From assembly GCA_028023455.1 (NCBI GenBank), contig JAQFVV010000144.1:186001-250000 (forward strand): DNA of 64,000 bases. The letters run 5' to 3'. Positions 48,087 through 59,142 of this stretch are shown piece by piece (positions within the stretch are counted from its first letter, which is position 1; each line of letters begins with the position of its first letter). Under the pieces are notes generated by a model. The model did no database searches, was not told the origin of the DNA, and saw only the letters and a program-made list of their open reading frames with translations. Source of the DNA: Epiperipatus broadwayi. Taxonomy: Eukaryota; Onychophora; Udeonychophora; Euonychophora; Peripatidae. The translations under genes were made by a program, and so were the position numbers.

Positions 48087-51000
48087 ATGATAAAGATACT
48101 CTGTCAATGTAAGGGGCTTGAACTCGTGGGATAGGGCATATGCTTTATCACATTGGTTCCATAGACAGACCCCAGATGTTCTGTACTTATTGGAAATGAA
48201 AATTCACCTCCGGACAGACCATCATGTGAATCAATTAATCGAAGAATTCGGCTTTTTCCACTCTCATTTTCTTCCACCGCATCAGGAGGCATGGCTCTCA
48301 TAATTAATAGAAGTCACCAATAGATCTATTCATAATGTTATACATTGACTCATTGCCTTATAGCCATCTTCCAATTTCATGGATGGTCTTTCAATCAAAT
48401 AAATTTGTACCTACCCAAAAACCCGGAGATCATAATCAAAGTGATCCACTCCATCAATGCAAATCTCAGAACAAGCCTGCTTTTCACCTTAATTACAGGT
48501 GATTTCAATCAACCACACCTTTCCTTCAGTATAATAAGTACAAAAAATTCCTTAATTTGCCCATGATAAGTGAGGAAGGCCTTTTTCCTGAAGGTGCATT
48601 CTCTTTTTATACAAGGCATTCACGTTCTCTAATAGACCTGGTATTTTCTTCTCCTGTGATAGTAGGTTCGATTTTTTGACCAATGCCTTTTCTGACCATC
48701 TGGCATTAGAAAGCTGACTCCGGTGTCAAAATACCATAACTCCAACAATCAACTTCCCCTGCACCATAAGGTTACTGACAAGGTAGAATATTACCACCCA
48801 ACTAGTCTCTGAGGCCTACATTTCATTCTTCCATCTAGGGATCTTGTCTCTTCCTCCGGTGGGGGCATGGATAGTCTTTGTTTAAAATGCTAGGTTATCT
48901 AATAAATCGATTCACCCTTAAAACGAAAGGTCCCATCCGGCTATTGGCTGAGCTGCACAGAATTTCCAGAGTTCTGCATAACTTTACTCTTGAGGAACAG
49001 ATCATCCTGCACATAATTCACTTGAAAGCAAAATATAAATCAGTGCAATTTTCCCTTGTTGACTACCTTGTGATTAAGAGAGCCCAACATGAATTGCTGG
49101 AATAGAGGGTACAATCACTGGGCACTTGGCTCAGACAAAAGATCTCGGGCCCCAACATCGATTGAAGTGCAGGGAAACTGCTACTAATCTGGCTCTTCAA
49201 TGTCGGCCAGAATCAGAGTTTTATTCTTTAAAATTTCAGCTGTTAGGGATAACTAATGCCCGGAAAAAAATTGGCTTGGTCAATGCTGCCCCCTTCCCCA
49301 AATTAACAGATTGGCGAATTCTACAGAGACTGGTTTCTCCCGGACAAGACCTATCCTGCCCTGTATGGATTCCAAAATTTTTTTTATACTATCTGCGCAC
49401 ATTTATGGTGTCAATTATACTAAACATCATAAATTTCCTTGCTGATGACAGGCAGGAAGCCTTGGATATATGTTCAATCACTATGGTACCCCTCATCAAG
49501 AAACCTGAGAGTCCACTGGTTCTTGAGAACCTTTGGCCTATTTCCATGGTGCCACTTATGATAAAGGTTATCGAGAGCCTTATAAAAGAAAACATCCAGG
49601 AAAACATCATGGGATGTCTCTCACCTTATCAAATCACAAAGAAAGGTTGTTGACTACTGACACTGTCAGCAGATTTCACCTCATCATTGACCATGTATGC
49701 ATGAGAAGGAAATCATAGCCAGTCATGGTTCAGCTTGATTTTGCGGGAGCCTTTGCATCAGAATTGACATACTGCTTGGTGTATTGGAGAGGCTAAAGTG
49801 CCCTAGGCATAACTTCAGATTATAGACAAGCTATAAAATTGGGAGGTTTTTCTTTCATTGGATAGCCAAGTAGCTCCAGGATTTAGGCCCTATGTTTCCA
49901 TCCCACAGGGCCACCACTGAGTGGCATCCTTTTCATAGCCTATGTGAACCCCTGCTCCTAAACATTGAGGCTACCTTCCAGAGATAGCCATTCCTGTGCT
50001 TGGAAAGAGCATACACCACATCACCTATATGGACAATGTGGTATTGTTTCCTCTGGCAGGGAGATCGCAAGACCTAGACCAGTTTGCTCACAAATTGGGT
50101 CTGAGGGTCAATGAAGGCAAATCGCCAATGTGGTCCATCTTGACAGGAAGCAAATCCCAGGCAGATTCAAAACAGCACTCCAGAGCTTCCTCGGATTCCA
50201 TCTTGCAACTTCCTCATCATAAGGAGAGACATAGAGAAGCTACTCTCTAAAATTGAGAAAACAGTTAACTAATTATCCAAAATTTACCTCTCCCTTTTGG
50301 GCAAGGTTGCCCTACTTAATTCTGTAGTACTTCCCAAAATCACTTACTATCTGACTGGCTTTTCACCCACCAGCACCATCATTAAAAGGATCAAGACACT
50401 TTGTAGGAAGATATACTGGGGGTGGGAGGCCCCTGTCATCAGCTTAAACATTTTACAGAAGCCTAAACCCCTGAATGGACTGGCTTTACATGTCATTAAG
50501 GTTTTCAAAATTCAAAGGACACACAATATTCTGGTTAGCCTATTGAATTCCCATTCTGACATTGAGTGCCCTGTTCACATAGAAAGGGCCAAACCTACTG
50601 ATAGACCCCCACCCACACTGAGAAGACTTACCAACAGGTGATGGATGTCCTGTCATGAATCAAGATCTCCAGCTCCCTATTTCAGTCAAAACTTACCTAC
50701 TGGGACACATACCAGCTAACGTTTGAGGAGAAAACATATATCCCTATCTTGGTGTCAATTTCTCTAGATTTGCCAAATGGACCAAATTTTTTAGACTTGA
50801 ACCCAAGTATGTGGACTTCCTGCTCAAGGTCCTTCTTATTCCATCATAGAGGCTCTAACATTGATACCTTGTGTCCAATGTGTGGTAAGCAGGAAGAGAT
50901 CATGGACCACATTCAGTTCCATTGTGATTCGTGGTCTTGTCTCCGAGGCATGGTTCTGAGGCGAATGTCATTTCTGATCTGGCTTGTGTAATGACTCCTC

Positions 51001-51175
51001 TGGCCTTCGAGAAGAGGTTTCTTACCAAAATATGGCTAACTTCATTTTTCAACTTCAGGATTGACCGGACCATCCCGAAGACATCCTAATAAGTTTCATA
51101 CGAAAGGCTAAGGAGATTGATAAGAGAAATTGCCCAGAACAGTTGGTGATTCAGATCTGGGAACAACTAAAAATA
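48087..51175 (+). pseudogene. LINE ORF2 (endonuclease and reverse transcriptase), frameshifted
   Basis: Starts at ATG 48087 (MIKIL), with one shift before VRGLNSWDRAYALSHWF. Endonuclease blocks: LLEMK with the catalytic Glu (about 48190), GGMALIINRS (about 48285), TGDFNQPHLSF (about 48500), SLIDLVFSSP (about 48630) and a shifted SDHLALE (about 48690). RT blocks: LVLENLWPISMVPLMIKVIE (about 49520), VQLDFAGAFAS (motif A, about 49725), a broken PQG...SGILF block (about 49900) and ITYMDNVVLF (motif C, about 50020; the second catalytic Asp is Asn). Then LSLLGKVALLNSVVLPKITY, AKPTDRPPP and the CCHC motif CPMCGKQEEIMDHIQFHC (about 50872). Inactive through stops, shifts and the YMDN change. Confidence 0.85.
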
Positions 51176-51435
51176 TAAGTTACAAGATGTTCTGTTTCAT
51201 TATATGTATGACACCCTTAACCTTATAAGGACTGATTCCTCCCCCTATTGCTGTGATGAAAGGGACAGGATGAGCTACCTTCTAATCCTCCTATCTGAAC
51301 TGTAACCCTGAAGACCCTTTGCAGACATTGCTTGTTAGCATCAGCTCTAACTATTGCCTGTAACACAGTTATGTATCTTGCTCTATAAATAAATAAAATG
51401 TCTTTTGAAAAAACAAACAAACTAAGTTATAACTA

Positions 51436-53335
51436 TAAAAAAGAAGAATATAAATAATGGTGCTCATTTGTTTTAATAAAGTGCAATTAAACATATATTT
51501 CAAATGGTTGAAAATAATTATTTAATACATATTTTAATTATTTTTGCTTTATGATCATTTATATAAATTCAATATATAGAAATAAACTACAAACTGCACA
51601 TAAATTGCTTATAACTCATATAATTATAAATTAAAGGAAAAATAACATACATATTTTAGCAATTTTTGCTGTACTATAAATTAAAAATATAGATATAAAG
51701 TATTAACTACATCAATTGCTAATAACGTGTATGGTTATAAATTAAAGGAAAAATGTACAGATACCTTTAATCCCCGGAGAACTGAAACTGTTCATATAAT
51801 GATTGTCCAAAGGTGTATTTACTGTGCACTTTAAATGAAACATAGATGATAAAAGTTATTTTATTTGTCAAAATGAGGGGGTTGGGCATGGAATTTGAGT
51901 TTGGTAGATGACATGATCATGTAGCAGACTTCTCCATGGGCATTGGGATAAAGCCAGGCATGTTAGGACTTTATCCTCTCATCATCATTATGTTAGCATA
52001 TGTATATTTTTCCTCTATTAGCATAATTCACATAATCACAATAGGAAAATATTAAATAGTCAATAATAAGAAAACAATCAGAATAACTATGATCTCCAGA
52101 TTTTTTTTTTATTTATTCCTTTCTTTTTTTCTAGAAAGATCTATCTTCATTTGTCTGATGCAATCTTTCCCACCAATCCTCAAAATGTTTGATATTTTTA
52201 TTCTTATCCTACACGATCTATTTAGTCCAACATACTGCTGTTTCAGATCCAGCTTCTTTTGCCTTATTTATTTTTACAAAAAGAAATCTTTTAGCAAGTT
52301 TCTATCTTAACAGTTCAGTAGAAACATTGTTTTTTTTTTTTAAAAATAACTGTATGCAATAACTAATGCAGATAGCATTTTGTAGGTAAATATCTGTTGC
52401 CCTTTCAGCAACTTATTTTCATTTTTAATTACGAAAAAAAAAAAAAATTGTAAGTATAATTTATACATTTACACGAAAGTTCTTTTTATATTTGATTATA
52501 TATATAAAATAATATGTACACACCTACCTCATCAAAACAAATAATAACAAAATCCTCCTTAAGCCTATTTTGGTTAACTATTTAGTTATTTTGTCTTAAA
52601 TAAAGATATATGTCTGATTCCCATGTCTACATATGCATGTGGCTATCTATAGTCCCTTTGACTTGTAACATAGTTCAAGTCTGGTTCCTGTTACAATAAA
52701 TATATGTATGTGTTATAGATATATTAATATCCAGAACTGCTTGCAAACTCATTACCAATTAATCCAAAGAAATTGTTTTAGTCAGACAATTTTTCTCAAT
52801 TATAATCAGCATATATTAAAGTAAGTCATTTAGTTTTCCAGTTAATGCATTATGCTTTTAAGTTTGCTTGAATACTGGCTTGAAATAGCTTAAGATAGCC
52901 TTCAATCTCACTTGTAAGTGATATATCTCTACTTTGATAACTTAAAATTCATATACTAATTAATTACAGTCATAGCTTTGTGTGTGTGTGTGTGTATATT
53001 TAAGCTTTGGAAATTTTTGATTTATAATAAATATTCTAAGAATTGTTTTTATAATAATATGTTTTTATTTGCTTACAAGGATTTACTTATGTTTACTGCA
53101 AATATTTTAATCTCTTAATTAATTTGAAATAGAATAATATGATTTTCTTTTTTATATATTTAGTTCTTATAGAAACACAAATTTTAATTAAAATACATTA
53201 GAGAAAGAAAAAATGAAACTACTTAAATGTTTATTTAATTAAAATTCACAATTATTAATTAATTTAATGAAAATATTTAAGAAAATTTTACTGATAGCAT
53301 GATATATGTATATTCGCTATAGGATGAGACTAAAA
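51436..53335. other. Non-coding stretch
   Basis: AT-rich. Includes a (TG)n run at 52980-52994 and poly-A/T runs. A duplicated motif (TAAATTAAAGGAAAAAT) occurs near 51630 and 51737. No gene. Confidence 0.5.
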
Positions 53336-53531
53336 CATCTATCTATCTACCTACCTACCTATCTAACCTATCTATCCTACCTACCTACCTGCCTATCTGT
53401 CTGTCTGTCTGTTATCCTTCTGTCCATCCATCCATCCATCCATCTGTCTGTGTCCATTGTCCGTCTGTCCATCCGTCCGTCCATCTGTCTGTCTGTCTGT
53501 CTGTCAGTCCTTCCATCCTTCTGTCTACCTG
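53336..53531. repeat. Compound tetranucleotide microsatellite
   Basis: Successive (CTAT)n, (CTAC)n, (CTGT)n, (CCAT)n, (GTCC)n and again (CTGT)n runs make nearly 200 bp of almost pure pyrimidine-biased repeat on the plus strand. The open frames here on both strands are repeat artefacts. Confidence 0.92.
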
Positions 53532-54112
53532 TTTGTTTAAAATACATTAAAAATATTTGTTCCCCTTTTTTTGTTGCCATAGAGAGTTTGTGAATGAATA
53601 ATTTATAATACTATAATAATTTAAATTTTCATCAAGTTTTTAAAATTATAGAATATACCTACATATTATAGGTAGAAATGTTACAGTTTTACTATCATTA
53701 TTGTATATAATAATTTAATTAGCAAATATTTATTTTAAAAATGTTTGGTGTTAAAGATAACAAATTACAATTAACTAATATTCATTTGGAAATAACGATT
53801 ATGTTTATACAGTTCAGTCATTTTTAGCCCAGTCTAGAAGTAATTATTTTTTTCTTTGCTCTAAAAATTATGATCATTTATATGATTGTTGTAATAATAA
53901 ATAGCTCATTGATTTAATAAATAGACGGGAATTTTAGTAATATTAAAAAAATATTACTGGTAAGCATATTTTTTATGAGTAGTAATATAGGTATTATTTT
54001 GGTTGAATTTTCAGTAAAATTATAATTCTGATAAATTATAAATTTCCTTTTGAAATAAAAAGTTTATTTGATTAGAGTATAATCAATATTATTTACCTAA
54101 AGACAGATCACT
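53532..54112. other. Non-coding stretch
   Basis: AT-rich; nothing supported. Confidence 0.5.
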
Positions 54113-54252
54113 GAAATACACAGGCTTATTATATACCTGTGCCTATATATGTAATATATAGGGTATATGAGCACAGACTTTCACAAGACCCACCACTCTC
54201 CACACTATCTCATAACACTGATACACTTGAACACATATATGTTGAAAAGATA

Positions 54253-54313
54253 AATAGTCACCAATATACGTATTTCATGCTAAACCAGCACTCATCAGTT
54301 GGTCCAGATTACC
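54253..54313 (-). ncRNA. Type I hammerhead ribozyme, cluster II copy E (core intact)
   Basis: On the minus strand: GGTAATC, TGG bulge, ACCAA, core CTGATGA, helix II GTGCT/AGCAT (loop GGTTT, one G-T pair), GAAA, helix III from ATACGTAT, scissile A, then TTGGT and GACTATT. ACCAA pairs fully with TTGGT, and the outer arms pair with one mismatch and two G-T. All invariant core positions (CUGAUGA, GAAA, A-U pair, H17) are present, so this copy could be active. Helix III is minimal, as in retrozymes. Confidence 0.78.
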
Positions 54314-54692
54314 ATCTCTACACATATATGCTATAAGTGTTCAAACATATATTAAGATAGCCAATCCTCATACTTTATTGAACAGACTTCAATCCACTCC
54401 ACACTCCAACTCCTCAACCGTCCATCCAATTGAAAATCTGATTATGGAACACTCAAAGGACACCCTGAGGCTAAGGTCAATCTGATCCCTCATACACAGG
54501 ACATAATCCATTTAATACAAGGGATAGGAAGACATCTCTACTATGTAATAACTGAAACACACAGGCTTATTATATACCTGTGCTTATATATGTAATATAT
54601 AGGGTATATGAGCACAGACTTTCACAAGACCCACCACTCTCCTCACTATCTCATAACACTATACACTTGAACACATATATGTTGAAAAGATA

Positions 54693-54753
54693 AATAATCA
54701 CCAATATATGGATTTCATGCTAAACCAGCAATCATCAGTTGGTCCAGATTACT
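54693..54753 (-). ncRNA. Type I hammerhead ribozyme, cluster II copy F
   Basis: Same layout as copy E: GTAATC, TGG, ACCAA, intact CTGATGA, helix II TTGCT/AGCAT with loop GGTTT, GAAA, then TCCATATA and TTGGTGATTATT. Inner helix I is perfect, and the outer arms pair over six bases up to the point where the monomer is cut and the plus-sense unit begins. Core intact; helix III is weaker than in E. Confidence 0.7.
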
Positions 54754-54896
54754 TTGAGCATTCCATGATCAGATTTTCAATTGGATGGACAGTTGAAGAG
54801 TAGGAGTGTGGAGTGGATTGAAGCCTGTCCGTTAAAGTATGAGGATTGGCTATCTTAATATATATCTGAGCACTTATAGCATATATGTGTAGAGAT

Positions 54897-54950
54897 GGTA
54901 ATCTGGACCAACTGATGATTGCTGGTTTAGCATGAAATACATAATATCTT
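54897..54950 (+). ncRNA. Hammerhead ribozyme, cluster II copy G (3' arm deleted)
   Basis: GGTAATC, TGG, ACCAA, CTGATGA, helix II TTGCT/AGCAT and GAAATACAT are intact. A deletion of about 13 bp then removes the 3' strand of helix I (GAAATACATAATATCTTTTC instead of a TTGGTGATTATTT-containing version). Core present but the fold cannot close. Confidence 0.65.
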
Positions 54951-55342
54951 TTCAACATATATGTGTTCAAGTGTATCAGTGTTATGAAATAGTGTGGAGA
55001 GTGGTGGGTCTTCTGAAAGTCTGTGCTCATATATTACATATATAAGCACAGGTATATAATAAGAAGCCTGTGTGTTTCAGTTATTACATAGTAGAGATGT
55101 CTTTCCATCCCTTGTATTAAATGGATTATGTCCTGTGTATGAGGGGTCAGATTGACCTTAGGTCATCATAGGTGTGACAAGAATCTTGGCCTCAGAGTGG
55201 CCTTTGAGCATTCCATGATCAGATTTTCAATTGGATGAATGGTTGAAGAGTTGGAGTGTGGAGTGGATTGAAGCCTGTCCATTAAAGTATGAGGATTGGG
55301 CTAATATATATCTGAGCACTTATAGCATATATGTGTAGAGAT

Positions 55343-55404
55343 GGTAATCTAGATCAACTGATGATTGCTTGTTTAGCATGAAATACATATATTGGTGATT
55401 ATTT
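55343..55404 (+). ncRNA. Type I hammerhead ribozyme, cluster II copy H
   Basis: GGTAATC pairs with GATTATT (two G-T), and ATCAA pairs with TTGGT (one G-T). CTGATGA is intact; helix II is TTGCT/AGCAT with loop TGTTT; GAAA is followed by TACATATA. All core bases are present. Confidence 0.72.
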
Positions 55405-55480
55405 ATCTTTTCAACATATATGTGTTCAAGTGTATCAGTGTTATGAGATAATGTGGAGAGTGGTGGGTCTTCTAAAGACA

Positions 55481-56800
55481 GATTATATATACTGTACCCT
55501 TTCCTTAAAGGAAAAGTACTGAACAAAAAGAATCCGGCTAACTAGGATAACTCTAGTGAACTATAGTTAAGTTACATAAGAAATGACTATCAAGACAATT
55601 AACATGAAGACTAGCTCAAGATACATTACTAAGATACAATATCTAATTTTTTTTTAAAAAAACAATATTTTTTCAATAATTAAATTTAAAAAAATTTAAT
55701 AAATTAAATGTAAGACAACTTATATTTACAATAAATGATTAGGGTTCCAATTATAATACCTAATTCATTCATTTTACTAATAAATCTAATTTATAACTAG
55801 CTCAATATTATAAAAAAATAAGGTTCTATAAAAATAACAAATTCAAGTATAAAATCTTAACATGAGGATCAGTAAGATCACACTGGGTTTAAACATTGAT
55901 GATACATTCCTAATGGCATAAGAGTATTACCCCACTAAATTCACATAACAAAATTGCTAGGTAATACTCTCATGTCTTTAAAGCACACATTTAATAATCC
56001 TAAAATATGATTTTATAAATGTATTACAGGAATAAGGATAAACTAATTAATATTCCTTTAATAAACTACTAATTGGATATTTAATATTAACTGATATTTC
56101 CTTATCATCTTTCGATAGAAAACTTTTTAATTCTCAAAATAATAATAATAATAATCATCATCATCAGATTCATTTCTAACAAACTAATAACAAAATGAAT
56201 GAATTAATTAACACTTTATAGTTAAATATGATGAAGGAATAACAAAATGAAAGAATTAATTAACACTTTATAGTTAAATATGATGAAGGAATAACAAAAT
56301 GAATGAATTAATTAACATTTTATAGTTAAATATGATGGAGGATTTTACATGATATCTAACTACTTTTACAAAATAATACCAGCAATAAGCAACTAACATA
56401 ACTTAATGACTCTCAATATTAAATCTACTTAATAATTAAAATTTAGTAATAAAAAATAATATAACAAGATTTTAATAAACATTGTACAATCTTTCATTGT
56501 TTAATGTGGCATTGGTGTTGGATCAGTTTAAAGATAATCACTAATGATCATATCTTCTATGATGATGATGATGATAATAATAATAATAACAATAGCAATA
56601 ACAACAATAATAATAATAATAATAATAATTTTTATTTTATTTATTATTTTTATTTTATTTATTTATTTATTCTATGAAATAAAACAAAGTACATCACAAT
56701 TATTTAAAAACTCCAAACAAGAAAAATCTTGTGTGTGGAATTTCCATGTACAAATAACAAATTAAATAATAATAATAAATAAAAAAATACAATCAAAAAC
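55481..56800. repeat. Non-coding stretch with hairpin, 52-bp tandem repeat and (AAT)n
   Basis: 55912-55977 is a hairpin related to 36765-36850. 56186-56340 contains three copies of a 52-bp unit (AACAAAATGAATGAATTAAT then TAACACTTTATAGTTAAATA). 56140-56168 and 56563-56670 are (AAT/ATC)n and (GAT)n-(AAT)n-(ATTT)n simple repeats. No gene. Confidence 0.75.
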
Positions 56801-57237
56801 TCAATATAGAAAAGAACAGTTTACAAAATAAATGGAATTAATTAAAATAAATGCCAAAATTAATACATACTATACAACCATTGACATAAATATTTTTTGA
56901 AAGATACATAAGAAATATTATTCAGATCAATTGAACACTCGTATATAAATTTATTAAATAATTTTGACCCAGAATAAACATATTGTCTTCTACTAGATTC
57001 CTTAAAAAAATTTGGTAAAGGTAATTGAGATTTATTAGAAAGACGAGTATTTAGAACATAAACTCTAGAATTCAGAAAAAGTTTTGCACAAAAAATATCA
57101 AAAATAACTCTATATTGATACAAGTGATTTACATCAAATAAACCAATTGCAAGAAGAGGAACGAGATCTACCAAAGATAATGCGCAAAGTATAATTTTGC
57201 AAAACACACAAAGAAGATAAAATATGTGGAGAAGCAT
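56801..57237 (-). pseudogene. LINE 3' remnant, CR1/Jockey-like C-terminus
   Basis: A 125-codon minus frame (57237-56860) ends with the pattern typical of many LINE ORF2 C-termini: NTRLSNKSQLPLPNF, SSRRQYVYSGSKLFNKF and SFKKYLCQWLY, following the general scheme TR, LP, Y.G.+LFN and FK..L. An AT-rich 3' UTR with TTATTATTATT repeats follows on the minus strand. The 5' side stops just before the microsatellite where the plus-strand LINE begins, so that LINE may have inserted into or next to it. Confidence 0.65.
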
Positions 57238-57485
57238 TACCCCAAATAATAATAATAGTAATAATAATAATCCCGCAGCAAATCTCTGCTAAGGTAAGAA
57301 GCAATCTTTAAGCTCTCCGATGTAAGTATTTATATTTTTCTTTTGTTTCAACTTGTTATTCGCAAAACAAATGGAATACAGAACAAATCAAATCAAATAA
57401 TAGATTAAGAGTATTTTTAAATATCAGTGTGTATTCATATCTTTTTTTTTTAAAAAAAAACTGACTTGAGTCAGAATAATAAATC

Positions 57486-59085
57486 ATGGCTACTGCCCAG
57501 TCAAGCGTGAGTGAGTTAAGCACCAATATGAAATTAACAACATCGTTAGTTTCAACATCGCCTATTTCATATGCAAAAATACTTAAAAGCAACAGCAATA
57601 TTACAGCACCAACCCAAATACTGCGTTTCCGAAGAACAAATACAAATGATATAAAAAAATCTAGATCTACATACTCAAGAGGAACGTCAACCCCCACCCG
57701 CAATCTGGACAAAAGAAACACTTGAAAATGTGACGGACCGTTTCAATGATATGGTGCCTCATATGCTGTTTGAAACTTTTCGCAGGTTTTTTTCACCAAC
57801 ATCGCTAGTACTCGCAGTAACAGATAATCAATGCTCATTATATCGTTTCCCCAAAGCTATATTATATGAAGCAATTATGCAAAATGCACTATGGGAAACA
57901 ATCTCTTGTATTGCAGACCACCCAAATTCGCGATATATAACCATTGATTTTTATACTCAGCAGCAAAAAGAACATTTTCAATCCACTATTTTAGCACTCG
58001 ATAATTACGCACTCGTAATTATAGATGAAAACCGGAAAAATATTATTACTGGAGTGCTAAAAAATACTTATCTTAAATACAACTTATAAGATTTTCCAAA
58101 AATGATAAACCCATTTGGAAAAGTAATTACCCTACAGCCAATTTATTTAAAAGACACACCTATACTGATATGTAGTAATTGTTTTGAATTTAAAATAAAA
58201 CTCCATAAAAATGTAGATGATCCTAACACAAATTACAGATCAAGAAGCAACACTCTCTCTTCACATAAGAGGTTTAAAGCCACTTTGTTTTGACTGTGGA
58301 CAGAGAGGACCTAGCAACTCAATGTAATAACACAAAAGGCAATCACTGTGAACAAACCAAAATCCTCTCCCCAGAACAACCCACCGATGATGAAAATAAA
58401 ATTTTTAATAACACCACATCCATTGACAACCCAATAATAGAAACCAGAAAAAAACAGGTTCAAACACCCACAAACAAAAATGATAACAGAGCAGAATTGT
58501 CAATCCCAAAGACTAACCAAAAAAAATAATAACACAAAAACTAACATAGACACCCATGGTTCAAATGGAAATAACTCTCAAGAAACCACAACACAAAATG
58601 AAGTAATTAGATCACAGGATCAGCATCTCAATAAAACAAAAGGTGTACCAAGTAAAAATCAACAAACAGAAAAACACACACAGCTATATAATGAAAATAT
58701 AAATCAAGATAATATAAGTACACCATTAATAAAACAAACCACAATAATAAACAAAACTGCATCAAACATAATGGATGCAATAGAATCCCCTCTTCGACCC
58801 ATTCAAAAGAATACACCAGAGGGAAAAAGAAAGCCAGGTAGACCACCTAAAAACCATGAATCCAAAAAGGAAAAAAAAACAGACCAAAAGCACAACTCAT
58901 CAGACATATACAACTTAGAAAATGATGAAATAGAAATGGATTTAAGCCAACAACAAATGGACAATTGTTCAGTTTCATCACAAATTGCCTGTATAGAGTC
59001 TGAACCAATATTAAATGAAAGAAAAACTGATAATAAACCCTACCAAGTTTTAAATATGTATCAGTATCCATCTACTGCAATATAA
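57486..59085 (+). pseudogene. LINE ORF1 (Gag-like), frameshifted
   Basis: Starts MATAQSSVSELSTN at 57486. Consecutive blocks lie in changing frames: 57486-57725, 57730-58089 (MVPHMLFETFRRFFSP, ALWETISCIADHPNSRYITI), 58102-58293, 58290-58529 and 58480-59085. A CCHC zinc knuckle is split by a small deletion near 58300: CFDCGQRG in one frame continues as LATQC in the next. The C-terminal part is Asn/Gln/Lys-rich and contains an AT-hook-like KRKPGRPPK (about 58830), which suggests DNA or chromatin binding. At least three frameshifts; non-functional. Confidence 0.72.
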
Positions 59086-59142
59086 ACAAAAATTTAGAAT
59101 TAAAAAAAAAATCAATACTCTGTTATAAAATTATCCTGAAAA

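Larger units (their letters stand above)
45151..51435 (+). mobile_element. Complete LINE copy with target-site duplication
   Basis: ACTAAGTTATAACTA occurs at 45151-45165 and again at 51421-51435 (the preceding A also matches), bracketing an element of 45166-51420, about 6.25 kb. The 3' end is AATAAATAAAATG followed by a short A/AAC-rich tail (GAAAAAACAAACAA). Inside are a 5' UTR with a triple repeat, ORF1 with a zinc-knuckle relic, and ORF2 with AP-type endonuclease, RT and a C-terminal CCHC motif. Post-RT blocks (GKVALLNSVVLPKITYYLTG, CPMCGKQEEIMDHIQFHC) suggest an L1/Tx1-like group, tentatively. Many stops and frameshifts are present, so the copy is full length but dead. The window's second LINE at 57274 is a relative (shared PTDRPPP motif). 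Confidence 0.88.
54113..55480. mobile_element. Hammerhead-bearing repeat cluster II (retrozyme-like)
   Basis: Four monomers in the order minus, minus (shortened), plus, plus (shortened). Minus-sense units start at CTGAAA(T/C)ACACAGGC (54113 and 54551, period 438). Plus-sense units start at CTTTGAGCATTCCATGATC (54752 and 55202, period 450). Shared blocks include TATAAGCACAGGTATATAAT, GTGTATCAGTGTTATGA, GTGGAGAGTGGTGGGTCTTC, TTGAAGCCTGTCC and GAGGATTGGCTATCTTAATA. Each unit has one hammerhead. Several blocks match cluster I (GCCTGTCCATTAAAGT, CTATCTTAATATA, ribozyme arms), so the two are one family at different ages; cluster II is the better preserved. No coding capacity. Confidence 0.78.

Noticed and set aside
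53306-53593. Open frames on both strands across the tetranucleotide repeat
   Set aside because: Artefacts of a stop-free microsatellite (repeating Leu-Ser-Val or Asp-Arg-Gln units).
54749-55526. Minus-strand frames of 93 and 68 codons inside the ribozyme repeat cluster, and the similar frame at 33912
   Set aside because: They recur only because the repeat recurs, change frame between copies and have no conserved start; the monomers are best seen as non-coding.
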